Assembly (NCBI GenBank): GCA_963841205.1
Contig: CAWJCH010000012.1
Coordinates: 186,001 to 250,000 of the forward strand
Source of the DNA: CAWAWP01 sp963841205
GTDB taxonomy: Bacteria > Chloroflexota > Ktedonobacteria > Ktedonobacterales > JADMIN01
Length of the DNA: 64,000 nucleotides
Direction: 5' to 3'
The translations under genes were made by a program, and so were the position numbers. Every line of letters starts with the position of its first letter. Position 1 is the stretch's first letter. Positions 17,650 through 27,167 of this stretch are shown here, one piece after another. The notes under the pieces are model-generated. The model had not been told where the DNA came from, searched no databases, and was given only the letters and a program-made list of their open reading frames with translations.

Positions 17650-17708
17650 CGGTAGGGCAGGCGGGACTCGAACCCGCACGCGGCTCACGCCGCAAACGAT
17701 TTTAAGTC
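17650..17708 (-). repeat. Detached tRNA-Leu 3' fragment (att-like 59-bp direct repeat, left copy)
   Basis: 59 bp identical to 40489-40547. It corresponds to the tRNA-Leu(UAA) 3' part: anticodon loop, variable arm, T-arm and acceptor 3' strand. The 5' half is absent, so it is not a tRNA gene. This is the expected distal attachment site of an element integrated into the 3' end of the tRNA gene. Confidence 0.9.
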
Positions 17709-18079
17709 CGTTCCCACGGTGTTTTTGCGTGCTATCGCGTGCGCACTAACCCCCCCTTGAATCCCCGATTTTGCACAGTACTGATGTTCTCTGGTACTCC
17801 CTGTTTCTCCGCCGTATGCTGCATGTTTTGCTGCATCAGCTAACAGCTTCTCCGCCACCCAGCTACTGCCTGGACGCCAGTTTACCATTCTCTGCGACGT
17901 GGGCGATTATCACCTCTGGTACAATGGAGCAGACGCCACCTCGTCGACGATACCGATGGTCTGAGCCACCCGTGAAGCCGCCGAGGCCGCGCGGGATCGC
18001 TGGGAGCAGCAGGAGCCGGGAAGGAATAAGGCGACGCCCATAACTGCGCGTATGCGCAATTCGTAGGAGGGAGCACATC
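17709..18079. other. Island left end, no gene recognised
   Basis: About 370 bp just inside the left 59-bp repeat. No credible coding sequence; it contains a few alternative starts without ribosome sites. Confidence 0.4.
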
Positions 18080-18455
18080 ATGGCCATCAAGCCCTACCGC
18101 TGCACACTCGGGACGAGGCCGGTGAGCGAGCCTGATCCCGACGAGCTCCGCGAGGGGGGATTCGCGGTGCCATCCTCCATCTGACGCTGCTCAGCTCCAC
18201 ACCCCACCACGTCGGCGAGGGCAAGACGACAGCGGCGACACGTGGGCGACCTTCACCTCGCCCTGTGGCGAGCCCTGTGTCCTGTACTATACCTTGATTC
18301 ACGCGTGCTGGTATCTCTTCCGGGAAGGCCCGCCCCTGCTCCTGCAATACGTCTGCCGCTCGCATGTCGAGACGCACGTGCCCGAGGCCACCGCTCGCGC
18401 GGGCGGCGATGAGACGCCTATGCTGCTGATGGTCGACGACCAGGCCGCGCAGTAG
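18080..18455 (+). pseudogene. Small unknown gene, apparently frameshifted
   Basis: An ATG at 18080 has a strong AGGAGGG eight bases upstream and opens MAIKPYRCTLGTRPVSEPDP, but the frame closes after 34 codons. In another frame from 18237 to 18455 the sequence is again protein-like (GEPCVLYYTLIHACWYLF, then MLLMVDDQAAQ before TAG). One or two indels would join them into a protein of about 120 residues. Alternatively the 34-codon peptide is real. Family unknown. Confidence 0.35.
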
Positions 18456-18570
18456 CACGCCAGACAACAAGACGCCCGCCGCATCTCGGGGCCGCTAGCC
18501 GAGACGTGCGGGCGCCGTTGTGTGAGGAGGAGCTCCACCACCCACACAAACGAGCGGGCAAGCATACACG

Positions 18571-18909
18571 TCACCGCCCGAACTGGGCTGTGAGCGTGTG
18601 CAGGTTGAGGAGGACGGTGAGGGCCAAGAGGGCGTCGAGCAGGGAGAGCTCGAAGCGCAGGATGGCGCGCGGGTACGGCGTGGGATGGGCGCAGGCGAGG
18701 ATGCCGGCGGCGAAGGCGAAGAGCGCGGCCATGACCAGTTTGAGCGCCGCTCCGATGGCGAAGGGGAAGGCGGCGAAGAGCGCAGCGTAGAGGGCGGTCT
18801 GTTCGCGAGCACCGTGGGCCAGGGCGATCGCGGTGGTCAGCAGGTCGAGCAGGTTGAGTACGAAGTAGGCCACGAACAGCCAGCGCGTCGGCGGATCCCG
18901 ACGGACCAA
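18571..18909 (-). CDS. Four-TM membrane protein (DUF5658-like)
   Basis: 112 aa. Hydrophobic segments: WLFVAYFVLNLLDLLTTAIA, ALFAAFPFAIGAALKLVMAA, LFAFAAGILACA and LSLLDALLALTVLLNL. The NLLDLLTT pattern in the first segment is typical of small DUF5658-type membrane proteins of unknown function. The family call is by pattern only. Confidence 0.55.
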   Translation of the reverse strand: MVRRDPPTRWLFVAYFVLNLLDLLTTAIALAHGAREQTALYAALFAAFPFAIGAALKLVMAALFAFAAGILACAHPTPYPRAILRFELSLLDALLALTVLLNLHTLTAQFGR

Positions 18910-19116
18910 TCCGAAAGCGAACGACGTCGTGGGCCTTCCTGCTCATCGGCGCGGCGAGTGTACCACGCCCCTCGCTTCGAAGCACGATACATCTCAGTCA
19001 CAGTCTCATCGCACACGCCACACGACTTTACAGAAGAGTTGCGGCATGGTACGCTTTTCGCGTCGACCACCGCCTCCTCTGCTCCTTCGCCGTGCCGCAC
19101 GCTTGGGGGTAGCGCC

Positions 19117-19305
19117 ATGAGTACGCCCAACCCTCGCCGACCTGCCGCCCCGGATCGGGCAACTGCTCCCTCCTCGGATCGTCTCCTCGGATCGCCCCAC
19201 CGAGGCGCGGTGTTTCGTGCGCTGCGGGTGATCGGGATCGGGCTCGTCATTGCGGCGCTCCTGCTGGGCGCCGATCTTCTCGCGGGCATCTTCTTCTCGC
19301 GCTAA
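19117..19305 (+). CDS. Small single-TM protein
   Basis: 62 aa from an ATG with GGGGGT six bases upstream. A Pro/Arg/Ser-rich cytosolic N-terminus is followed by one membrane helix (VIGIGLVIAALLLGADLLAG) and a short IFFSR tail. No known family is recognised. The clear ribosome site and clean helix argue that it is real. Confidence 0.5.
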   Translation: MSTPNPRRPAAPDRATAPSSDRLLGSPHRGAVFRALRVIGIGLVIAALLLGADLLAGIFFSR

Positions 19306-19326
19306 TGCGGTGGGTTGTCCGGGCGC

Positions 19327-19446
19327 TCACCAGTCCAGAAACGGCTTGCCGTCGGCAAAGGTCCACTGCTGGCCCACGGACTCCGCGTACCAGCAGGGCA
19401 ACGTCACCGCCAGCACGAGGTCATCGTGCGCCCCTTCGTGCCTCAT
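19327..19446 (-). pseudogene. Terminase-like C-terminal fragment
   Basis: Minus-strand codons 19446-19327 read MRHEGAHDDLVLAVTLPCWY, followed by about 19 residues to a TGA. The E/H-G-x-H-D-D-L-V-L-A pattern close to a C-terminus is characteristic of phage terminase large-subunit nuclease domains. Everything upstream is gone; the serine hydrolase gene starts its coding region here instead. The hydrolase TGA at 19443-19445 overlaps the fragment's first codon. It is too short for certainty. Confidence 0.4.
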
Positions 19447-20486
19447 TCCGCCGTTGTTGGACCATGCGGCGCAGGACTCGTGACAGGCGCGCTGTCGCCG
19501 CTGCTCGCCACCGCTGCCATCAGCCGGCGACAGATGTTCAAGAGGTCGCTGTGCTCGTCGTTGGCGAGCAGGATGAGTTCGGCATCGTGGTCCAGCAGGT
19601 GGAGGTCGATAGCCCGGAACCCGGCATTCGCCCCGTCATGAAAGCGTACCCGGTGCCCTTCCAGCTCGCCCATGAACCAGCCATACCCATAGTGGATGCC
19701 GGGCATCCCGGCCACCGCGTCCGGCACGTGGGCGTGCGGGGCAAACATGGCCCGCAGCGAGGCGGCGTTGAGCACCCCAGGGGCTGAGAGTGCCGCACTC
19801 CACCGCGCTAGATCCCGCGTGGTGGACCAGATGTCGCCCGCCCCCCGGCCCACGGTGTCGAGCTCGAAGGAGAGCGCCGTGTCCTCGCCGGCGTAGCCCC
19901 GCGCCTGTTGGTCTGGGTGTGGCGCCTGGTTCCCGGCACCCGTCCTGGCCATGCCCAGCGGCTGGAACAGCCGGCGCGTGAGGAAGCGCGCATATGGTTC
20001 ACCAGCCGCCTGCTCGACGACCTGGGCGAGCAGCACGTACGCCGGACTGCTGTACGCCCAGCCGTGGCCGGGCGGGAACTTGAGGGGGTGCGCCTGGAAA
20101 ACGGGCAGCAAGTGCTCCCACGCGCGGGGCGCGAAGAGGCTCAGCTCGGGGAGGTCGTCCCAGTGCGCGATGCCCGCGGTGTGGGTCAGCAGGTGGTGCA
20201 CGGTGATCGGCGTCCACGCTGCGGGAGACCCGGGCACCCACGCCGAGAGGTGGTCCTGGACGGACAGGACCCCCCACTCGTGGAGCAGCAGGATGGCCGC
20301 CGCCGTGCATTGCTTGCTGATGGAGGCGATCTGGAAGGCGGTCTCGGGGGTGTTGGGTCGCCCGTCCGTACGGTCCGCGGTGCCGTAGCCCCGATCGAGC
20401 AGCGACTCGTCCGCGCGGCGCACCAGGACGGCTCCGTGCAACCGCCCCTGCCGACTCTGCTCGGCGAGATACGCCTCCAGCGTCAT
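19443..20486 (-). CDS. Serine hydrolase, beta-lactamase class C/penicillin-binding family
   Basis: 347 aa from the ATG at 20486 (AAGGAG eight bases upstream). Active-site elements: Ser55-x-x-Lys58 in FQIASISKQ, a Tyr motif in WAYSSPAY (Y-S-S rather than the usual Y-x-N), and a C-terminal FHDGANAG replacing the K-T/H-x-G box. No signal peptide, so it is probably cytosolic: an esterase or D-aminopeptidase-like relative rather than a true beta-lactamase. The island location suggests accessory status. Confidence 0.85.
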   Translation of the reverse strand: MTLEAYLAEQSRQGRLHGAVLVRRADESLLDRGYGTADRTDGRPNTPETAFQIASISKQCTAAAILLLHEWGVLSVQDHLSAWVPGSPAAWTPITVHHLLTHTAGIAHWDDLPELSLFAPRAWEHLLPVFQAHPLKFPPGHGWAYSSPAYVLLAQVVEQAAGEPYARFLTRRLFQPLGMARTGAGNQAPHPDQQARGYAGEDTALSFELDTVGRGAGDIWSTTRDLARWSAALSAPGVLNAASLRAMFAPHAHVPDAVAGMPGIHYGYGWFMGELEGHRVRFHDGANAGFRAIDLHLLDHDAELILLANDEHSDLLNICRRLMAAVASSGDSAPVTSPAPHGPTTAE

Positions 20487-20882
20487 CCAGATCACTCCTT
20501 CAGGACGGGAGAGCGGCTCGAGCGCCGTCCCGCTCCGACAGCGACGGCCCAGCGCTTGTTGAGTGCAGGCCGAGTTTAGCATAGGCCACCCAACGAGGTT
20601 CCCACAGCGGGAGGCAAAGGCGGCGAGAAGAGCGTTCGGCACCAATGGCCAGTCGAAGCTCCCCATGGCATAACGTCACCGCTGGAGGCTATTGCAAGAC
20701 CCCGTCTGAGCGCGGTGGGCAAGGCACAGCAGGTGGGCGCAGCCTGGGTGCAGACGTTCAAGAGCGCGATTACGAAGCCCGACTAGGAGTGTGGAGGGAA
20801 AAAACTCCGTGCGTGGGCCCGACACTCGCCACCGTCCCGACCTTACAGCAACGTGCGGGAAGTCGTCTCGTTTGTCACCATA
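20487..20882. other. Intergenic region, nothing recognised
   Basis: About 400 bp between the serine hydrolase start and the end of the phosphotransferase relic. No gene-like frame with a ribosome site is seen. Confidence 0.4.
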
Positions 20883-21791
20883 TCACGCCTCCGCGCATTG
20901 TCGCCGCGCCCGCGCAATGCCGTGCGCCAGATGAGCAGCGTCACCCTCCAGCTGTCCGAAGTGTATCTCGTGGAACGGTTCCATCCCCGCATAGAAGTCC
21001 ATCCGTCGCAGGAAGGTCGCATCGAGCGGATGGCGGTACGCGGCAAGCATCTGTCGCGCAAACCCGTCACCAAGCTAGCGCCGTAGGCCGGCAAAATCAA
21101 CCGCCGGGTCGTCGATGCCGGCGTCGCCCCAGTCAATGACGCCCGTCAGGTCGCCCGTCGCAGGATCGACGAGCACGTGCTCCACGTTGAGGTCGCGGTG
21201 GACCAGCGTGGGCGTGAAGGCAAAGCTGGTGTCGTCGTCCAGATGGCGCGACCAGAAGGCGACGATTGCCGCCTGTTCCTTTGCGGTGAAGAGCGGCAAC
21301 ATGTTCGCGCGGACCTCGGCGAAGAAGCCGCGATAGGCTTCACGCCGATTTGCGGCATCGCCGCCCAACGCACCGTGTCGCCGCGCCACCTCGACCGGAA
21401 CTGCGTGCAGCACGCTCACGAACTCGCCTAGCCGTGCCGCATGGGTCGCGCGAAGCTCAGGGCGGTCGCGGTCGGACATCAGCTGCTCGCCGGGAATCAG
21501 CCGGTAGCCGACGATGCGCTTGCCCGGCCAGCCGGGGTCAGTCCAGGTATGGGTGTAGCGCGGAATCGGCAGTGGCAACGCGTCCGCCAGCAGTGGCAAC
21601 AGCTCGGCCTCACGCGCCTGGCGCACGGCGGCGTCGGGTCGCTTGGCGAAGCGGAAGACGTCCTGGTCGTTGACGAGCAGCGCGACGCTGTCCCAGCCCT
21701 CGCCAAGCGCGACGTAGCGCTCCACCCGCAGGGTGGGGAAACTGGCTTGAAGGAGCTCGCTATACCCCGCGAGTGCGCTCATCTCGCCCAT
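20883..21791 (-). pseudogene. Aminoglycoside phosphotransferase-family kinase interrupted by one amber codon
   Basis: Minus-strand frame of 303 codons (including the final stop) starting at 21791. Kinase-like features: VHRDLNVEHVLVD (catalytic loop) and GVIDWGDAGIDDPAVDFA (metal-binding Asp). At codon 239 (21075-21077) a TAG interrupts the frame; the same frame then continues with LGDGFARQMLAAYRHPLD and FYAGMEPFHEIHFGQLEG to a TGA, the normal C-terminal helical part of the family. Only the single nonsense codon breaks an otherwise intact gene. Without readthrough the product lacks about 63 residues. Substrate unknown: an antibiotic, choline or a small metabolite. Confidence 0.8.
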
Positions 21792-22038
21792 GTCGCCTGC
21801 CCTTCGCTGCGCATTCAGCCGCTCACGGCATCAGCATACCAGAGGATCGGGTAGGCAAGGTGTCAGAAAAGTCCGAGGGATGGGTCGGTATGGAGGACGT
21901 GTCGGAGAAGTCTTCGCACGTCCGCTGATCACTCCCAGATTCGGTGTGGCCTGAGTGCCGAAGTACGGCTTTATAGACACTTTCTGGCCCACGTCTGGGA
22001 AGGGGTCGCGTTGTGAAACGATCTCTTCAGCGTCTCTT

Positions 22039-22815
22039 TCAGCCTTGGACGGCGCTGCCGTCTTCGCCGATGGGTAGCGCGGCGGCGAAACCCCCATCCA
22101 CCGGCAGCGTGGCACCATGCACGTAGCTTGCCTCATCGCTGGCCAGGTAGACAGCAGCTCCCACCAGCTCGGTGGCCTGCGCGACTCGGTGTGCCGGGAT
22201 GACGCTCGCGAGCTGGTCGAGGACCGTTCCCTGCGCGGTCGTCCCGGGGGTCACCGTTGGCCCCGGTGCAATGGCATTGACGTTGACGCCGCTCGCGGCG
22301 AACTCCGCCGCCCAGGATTTCGTGAGCAGCGTCAAGGCCGCCTTCGATGCGCCGTAGAGCGCCGCCCCGGTGACCCCGACCAGCGCCGCCCCGGTGGTCA
22401 TGTTGATCACCTTGCCCGAGCCGCGCCGCGCCATGCGAGGGAGCAGGGCCGCGCTCAGGAAGAACGGGCCTTTGAGGTTCGTGTTGATGACCGCGTCGAA
22501 GGTGGCCTCATCGACCTGTGCGGTGGGGCCTAGCGGATAGATGCCGGCGTTGTTCACCAGGATGTCGACCAGGCCGAACGTCTCGTCCGCCTGCTTCACC
22601 AGCTGGTCGATGGCCGTTTTGGAGGTCATGTCCGCGGCCAGGAAGGTGGCCGATCCCCCGGCCGCTCGGATCCTCTCGGCTACCTGCTTGCCCCGTCGCT
22701 CATCCCGCCCGATCACGCCCACCCGTGCGCCTTCGCGGGCAAACGCCTCCGCCAGGACCTCGCCAATGCCGGAGGTAGCTCCGGTCACCAGAGCTGTCTT
22801 TCCTTGTAGACGCAT
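22039..22815 (-). CDS. SDR-family oxidoreductase (FabG-like)
   Basis: 258 aa; the start at 22815 (MRLQGKTALVTG) follows GAAGGAGGT. Classical SDR motifs: TGATSGIGE (residues 11-19), ILVNNAG (86-91), Tyr154 and Lys158 in YGASK, and a C-terminal YVHGATLPVDGG. The catalytic Ser position reads NMTTGAA, so Thr140/141 replaces the usual Ser; activity may still be possible. NAD(P)-dependent ketone/alcohol conversion, substrate unknown. Confidence 0.88.
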   Translation of the reverse strand: MRLQGKTALVTGATSGIGEVLAEAFAREGARVGVIGRDERRGKQVAERIRAAGGSATFLAADMTSKTAIDQLVKQADETFGLVDILVNNAGIYPLGPTAQVDEATFDAVINTNLKGPFFLSAALLPRMARRGSGKVINMTTGAALVGVTGAALYGASKAALTLLTKSWAAEFAASGVNVNAIAPGPTVTPGTTAQGTVLDQLASVIPAHRVAQATELVGAAVYLASDEASYVHGATLPVDGGFAAALPIGEDGSAVQG

Positions 22816-23262
22816 CGAGACCTCCTTCGGCACGAGTCGGGCGCGGCCCCGACAATATCGATGCCGCGAGGGCGAGTGCCACCCGCGCGACGGGCCATAA
22901 GGCCCATGGTGACACTATCGCCGGAGGGGCTAACCCGAGGGCTCCACGGGGTGACAGGTTTCTTTCAAGTCTGCGCACCAGGTATGCGCCAGTAGCGTCC
23001 TAGGGCCCCAGGCAGTTAGGAAAGGCTCACTTGATTATAAACGATCACTTCGCACGCTGAGGGCATTATCTCACGGCTCATACAGCGATCCTCTTTTTCC
23101 CTGCACCAGGCCATGTGTTGATTCTCGCCTCGTTGAGGTGTAATGCTGCGCTAGCTCGTCTGCCGGGTTGCCGATTCTGTACTGTAATGGGAGCCCACAA
23201 GTCTATAATTGAGCTGATTCATAACGATTGTCCCTGACACTGGGGGAAACATGCGATGGCTC
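22816..23262. other. Intergenic region upstream of tnpB relics
   Basis: About 450 bp that are less GC-rich than the surroundings (e.g. around 23025-23100 and 23160-23230). No gene recognised. Confidence 0.4.
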
Positions 23263-23312
23263 TTACCGGAATGGGGGCCAGGAAGCCCCTGCATTCAAGC
23301 GGGGGATGAATG
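23263..23312 (+). mobile_element. Solo right-end relic of a tnpB element
   Basis: The stretch includes a hairpin with CCCCTGC and GCGGGG arms around ATTCAA, and one frame reads GGQEAPAFKRG, which resembles the C-terminal tail of IS1341-type TnpB proteins. The rest of that copy is missing. This is a weak call based on similarity to the intact right ends at 24543-24571 and 60707-60734. Confidence 0.3.
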
Positions 23313-23334
23313 GCCCCTCCGGCTTGAGAGGTGG

Positions 23335-23379
23335 CGCGCATTGTGTTAACGCGCATTGTGTTAACGCGCGTTGTGTTAA
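23335..23379 (+). repeat. 15-bp tandem repeat (x3)
   Basis: Three head-to-tail copies of GCGCATTGTGTTAAC; the third has two changes. They lie immediately upstream of the tnpB relic, and the last unit ends in the AAGGAG-like sequence ahead of the tnpB frame. Confidence 0.9.
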
Positions 23380-24571
23380 GGAGTTTGCCTGCGTAAGACG
23401 TTCCGGTACCGGCTGTACCCGACCAGCGAGCAACGGCGCCTCCTCGATCGGCAGGTGGAGGAGTGCCGCTGGCTGTACCACCACCTGCTCGCGGAACGGC
23501 GTGATGCTTGGGAGCCGCGTGGGGAGTCGGTGCGCCTCTACGACCAGCACGCGACGTTGCCCGCGCTCACGGCGGAGCGGCCCAGTTTGGCGGGCGTACA
23601 GTCGCAGGTCTTGCGGAACGTCGCCGTGCGCCTCGACCTGGCGTTTCAGGCGTCCTTCCGCCGCGTCAAGGCGGGCGAGCAGGAGCCGGGCTCTCCGCGC
23701 CTTCGCGGCTGGGGGCGCTCCGACCGCCGCACCTTCCCGCAGGTACCGGCCCGCAGGTGCCGGTGGGCCGCACGCTGGACGCGGGGGCCAGACGCCTGCG
23801 CGTGATGGACGTCGGCCGGGTGGAGGGCATCCTGCAGCGCCCGCTGGAGGGCACGCCCAAGACCGCCACGCTGCGCCGGAGCAGCACCGGCAAGTGGTCC
23901 GTCTGCTGCTCGTGCGAGGGCGTCGAGCCGCGTCCGTTGCCGGCCACCGGGCAGCCGGTCGGGATAGACGTGGGCCTGGCAACCTTCGCCATGCCGACAC
24001 ACGGCGAGCCGATCGCCAACCCGCGCTCCTTCCGTCGCGAGGAGCGTGCGCTGGCCGGGGCGCAACGCCGCCTGAGCGGGGCAGCAAAGGGCACGCCCGC
24101 ACGGGTAGCACGCCGCCGCGTCGTGGCCCGCGTGCATGAGCGCATCGCCTGGCGGCGGGGCGACTTCGCGCACCAGCACAGCCGACGCCTCGTCGACGCG
24201 TTTGATGCGATCGCCGTCGAAGACTTGTCGGTCAATCGGGTGGTGCACGGCCATTGTCTCGCGAAGAGCATCAGCGACGCGGCGTGGGGCCAGTTCGCGG
24301 CGTACCTCGCCCACAAGGCAGCATGGGCCGGTCGGCGCTTTCTCGCTGTGAACCCCGCGTACACGTCGCAGGATTGCTCCCGCTGCGGGCATCGGCAATC
24401 ACTCACCCTGGCTGACCGCATCTACTCCTGCCCCTGGTGCGGGCTGGTCCTCGACCGCGACCTGAATGCCGCGCGGAACATCCTGCGGCTGGCACAAGAA
24501 CGGTTGGGATTGGGGCAACAATCCCTAGCTCCGGCCGAGAAGCCCCTGGATGAATCCAGGGGAGTTGTCAC
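23380..24571 (+). pseudogene. tnpB: IS200/IS605-type TnpB with a frameshifting 14-bp duplication
   Basis: The first part (RKTFRYRLYPTSEQRRLLD through RRTFPQV) and the second part (VPVGRTLDAGARR to the end) are in different frames, joined at a 14-bp tandem duplication (23737-23750/23751-23764); removing one copy restores the frame. Catalytic residues survive: RuvC Asp in GIDVGLATFA, Glu in IAVEDLSV, zinc ribbon CSRCGH...CPWCG, and third Asp in DRDLNAARN. No ATG/GTG precedes the RKTFRYR start (a CTG at 23389 is the nearest). The frame runs past the element end into the ATPase gene downstream. The right-end hairpin (24543-24562), part of a probable omega-RNA, is intact. Confidence 0.85.
24543..24571 (+). 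ncRNA. Putative omega-RNA 3' hairpin/right end of tnpB element
   Basis: A perfect hairpin (CCCTGGAT-ga-ATCCAGGG) is followed by GAGTTGTCAC. In IS605/IS1341 elements the transcribed right end folds like this and the adjacent flank serves as guide. Whether this copy is transcribed is unknown. Confidence 0.45.
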
Positions 24572-24584
24572 CCACGACCAAGTC

Positions 24585-26286
24585 ATGCCTTGCCAGACCA
24601 TTATTGGTCGGAGACAGCCGCTAACTACCCTCCAACACCTCCTTGAAGAAACGCGTGGAGGTCACGGCCAGCTTGCATTGATTGCAGGTGAGGCAGGTAT
24701 TGGGAAGACGCGCCTGGTGAGTGAACTCACCAGTGCAGCGCGTGAGCAGGGCTAGACTATTCTCGACGGTTATTGTTTCCCTGAGGATCGCCTCTGCCCG
24801 TATGCGCCCTTGCTCAATCTGCTCCGCACACACTACTGGCAGCGACCAGGCGACTTGGAGCCATTCGCTGCAGAGCTGTCGCCATTGGTGCCCGACCTCT
24901 TGCCGTCCCCCGTCACTGATGCCGCCGCCCTGCTCGCGCCAGAGCTAGAGAAACGTCGCACCTTCACGGCATTAGCGCACCTCTTGATGCAGCGTGCGAC
25001 GGAAACGCCGCTGATGCTGATCATCGAGGATATTCACTGGAGCGACGATGTCAGCCTGGAATTCCTCCTTGCACTGGTTCGTCAGTGCGCGAGTCAACGC
25101 ATCTTCGTCGTCCTGACCTACCGCGATGACGAGAGCAAATCACTCCTCCTCCCTTGGCTCGCGCAACTCGATAGGGCGCATCTTGGTGTGAGATCCTGCT
25201 GACCCACCTCACTCGCGACGAGGTGGCGGCGATGCTGAGCGCGATGTTCGCGCTGGCCAGCCCCGTGCGCGCGGATTTTCTCGAAGCGCTTTATGGACTC
25301 ACGGAAGGGAACCCCTTCTTCATCGAGGAGGTGCTGAAGGCGCTGGTCGCGGCGGGCGAGATCTTCTATCACGACGGCATCTGGGATCGACGCCCTCTCG
25401 CCGAGATTCGCATCCCCCGCAGCATTCACGATACGGTGCAGCGCAGCCTCGCGCGGGTGAGTGAGCACGCGCGGCATATCCTCGCGCTGGCCGCGGTCGT
25501 CGGGCGCGGATTCGACTTTGCGCTGCTGCAGGCCCTCAGTGATCTCGCGGAGGGTGAACTGATTGCGGCGTTGAAGGAACTGATTGCGGAACGGCTGGTG
25601 GTGGAAGAGTCCGGCGAGCGGTTCGCGTTCCGCCATGCGCTGGTGCGCGAAGCCATCTACAGTGATCTGCTCGTCCGCGAGCGTGCGGCGCTCCACAGCA
25701 CCATCGCCACCACCATCGAGCGACAGGGCGATCAGGCGGTTGACCAGCATCTCGCGGATCTGGCCTACCATTTCTCTGAGGCGGGGTTGTGGCAGCAGGC
25801 GCGCGTGTATGCTCGCCGCGCCGGGGAACACGCTCTGCGGATGGATGCTCCGCGCACCGCGATTGAGCAACTGACACGTGCGCTGGATGCCGCGCGGCAT
25901 GAAGGCATGTCTCGGAGCCTGAGCTGCTGCTCCTGCGTGGTCAGGCATACGAGACGATAGGCGACTTTGAGCACGCCCTCGCTGACTCGACCGAGGCGCT
26001 TCGCCTGGCGGCAGAGCAGCACGACGAGCAGCGTGAATGGCGCGCCCAGCTTGCGCTTGGCCTGCTCTGGACCTCGCGTGACTATCAGCGTGCGGAAGAA
26101 CCGTTGCGCCGCGCGCTGGCGTTGGCGCGTAGCCTGGACGATCCCAAAGCGCTCGCGCACAGCCTGAATCGGCTCGGCAATTGGTATTTGAACGTCGAGG
26201 CGCCACGCGAGTCAGTGAACTATCACCACCAGGCGCTCGCGCTCTTCCGCACCTTGGATGATCGGCGCGGACGTGCCGAGACCTTA
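24585..26286 (+). pseudogene. LuxR-type large ATPase regulator, decayed and 3'-truncated
   Basis: From ATG 24585 the sequence reads PCQTIIGRRQPLTTLQHLLE and LIAGEAGIGKTRLVSEL (Walker A), then a TAG at 24753-24755, then TILDGYCFPEDRLCPYAPLL and LMLIIEDIHWSDD (Walker B). A frameshift near 25190 leads to LTRDEVAAMLSAMF and TEGNPFFIEEVLKAL, typical of the AAA-16/LuxR (MalT-like) ATPase family. A second shift near 25910 leads into TPR-like helices (HALADSTEALRLA, LARSLDDPKALAHSLNRLGN). The gene is cut at 26286 by an IS5 element, so the C-terminal LuxR DNA-binding domain is absent. Confidence 0.8.
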
Positions 26287-27157
26287 GAGCCTGTTATGGA
26301 CGTGAGTAGAGATGGATGAGCTGATGAAGCAGGAGACAGGCGAAGGCGAGGAAGTGCCGGCCCGCCAAGACGGCGGGCAAGCGCTCGTCGTCACGCGCCA
26401 GCCGGCGGAAGCGCGCGGCCCAGGCGAAGTCGCGCTCGACCACCCAGCGCCGCGGCAGCACGACGACCCCGCGCTTGGCCACCGGGAGCTTGACCACCGC
26501 CCGGTGGCGGCCGTGGGCGGCGGCGTCCGCCGCGGGCTGGTCGCCAGTGGCGCCCTGGTCCACGTACGCCAGCTCGACGTGCTCGCCGGTGGCGGCCTGG
26601 ATCACCTGGGCCAGCGCCGCCACCGGGGTGCGCTCGTCGGCCTTGGCGGGGGGCACCACCAAGGCCAGCAGATGCCCGAGGGGGTCGACGGCGGCCTGGA
26701 CCGTGGAGCCCGTGCGGCATTGGTGCCCGTTCTCGCCCGCCCGCGCCCCACTCGCGGGGCTCGCCTGCCGCACCCGCGCGTCCAGAATGGCCGCGGTTGA
26801 CGGCGGTTGGCGGCCGTGGAGCACCCGCAAGAGCCGGCGTACGTCGTGCACCAGGGCTGCAAAGCAGTTCGCCGCCATCCAGCGCCGCGCCTGCTGCTAG
26901 ACCGCGGCCCCTGGTGGGAAGTCGCTGGGCAGAGAGCGCCAGGGGGCGCCGGTGTGAGCCAGGTAGCGCAGCGCGTTGACCACCGCGCGCAGATCAGGTC
27001 GGCGCTGCAAGGCGTCCGATGCGAGCACGGTCAGGTAGGGGGCGACGAAGGCCCACTCGTCGTCGCTCACAGCACTCGGGTAGCGTTTGGGAGACCGGGG
27101 AGGGGTAGCCATAACGGCATGCTAGCACCCAGCCCCACTCCAGTTCATAACAGACTC
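26287..27157 (-). mobile_element. IS5-family insertion sequence (TA target)
   Basis: Ends are inverted repeats: GAGCCTGTTATGGAC at 26287 and GAGTCTGTTATGAAC read inward from 27157. TA dinucleotides flank both ends (26285-26286 and 27158-27159), consistent with IS5/IS427-like insertion. The element sits inside the LuxR-type ATPase gene. Confidence 0.75.
26294..27112 (-). pseudogene. IS5-family transposase with internal amber codon
   Basis: One frame of 273 codons on the minus strand. The N-terminal part (YPSAVSDDEWAFVAPYL, LRYLAHTGAPWRSLPSDFP) is the DUF4096-type domain. A TAG at 26897-26899 falls in PGAAV*QQARRW, where relatives carry Tyr. The frame continues with DDE features: TAAILDARVRQ, LAYVDQGATG and WVVERDFAWAARFRRLARD. 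Apart from the amber codon it is full length. Confidence 0.85.
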
Positions 27158-27167
27158 TAGACCTGCT

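Noticed and set aside
17650..17708. Second tRNA-Leu gene
   Set aside because: The acceptor 5' strand and D-arm are missing; it is only the 3' fragment left by integration.
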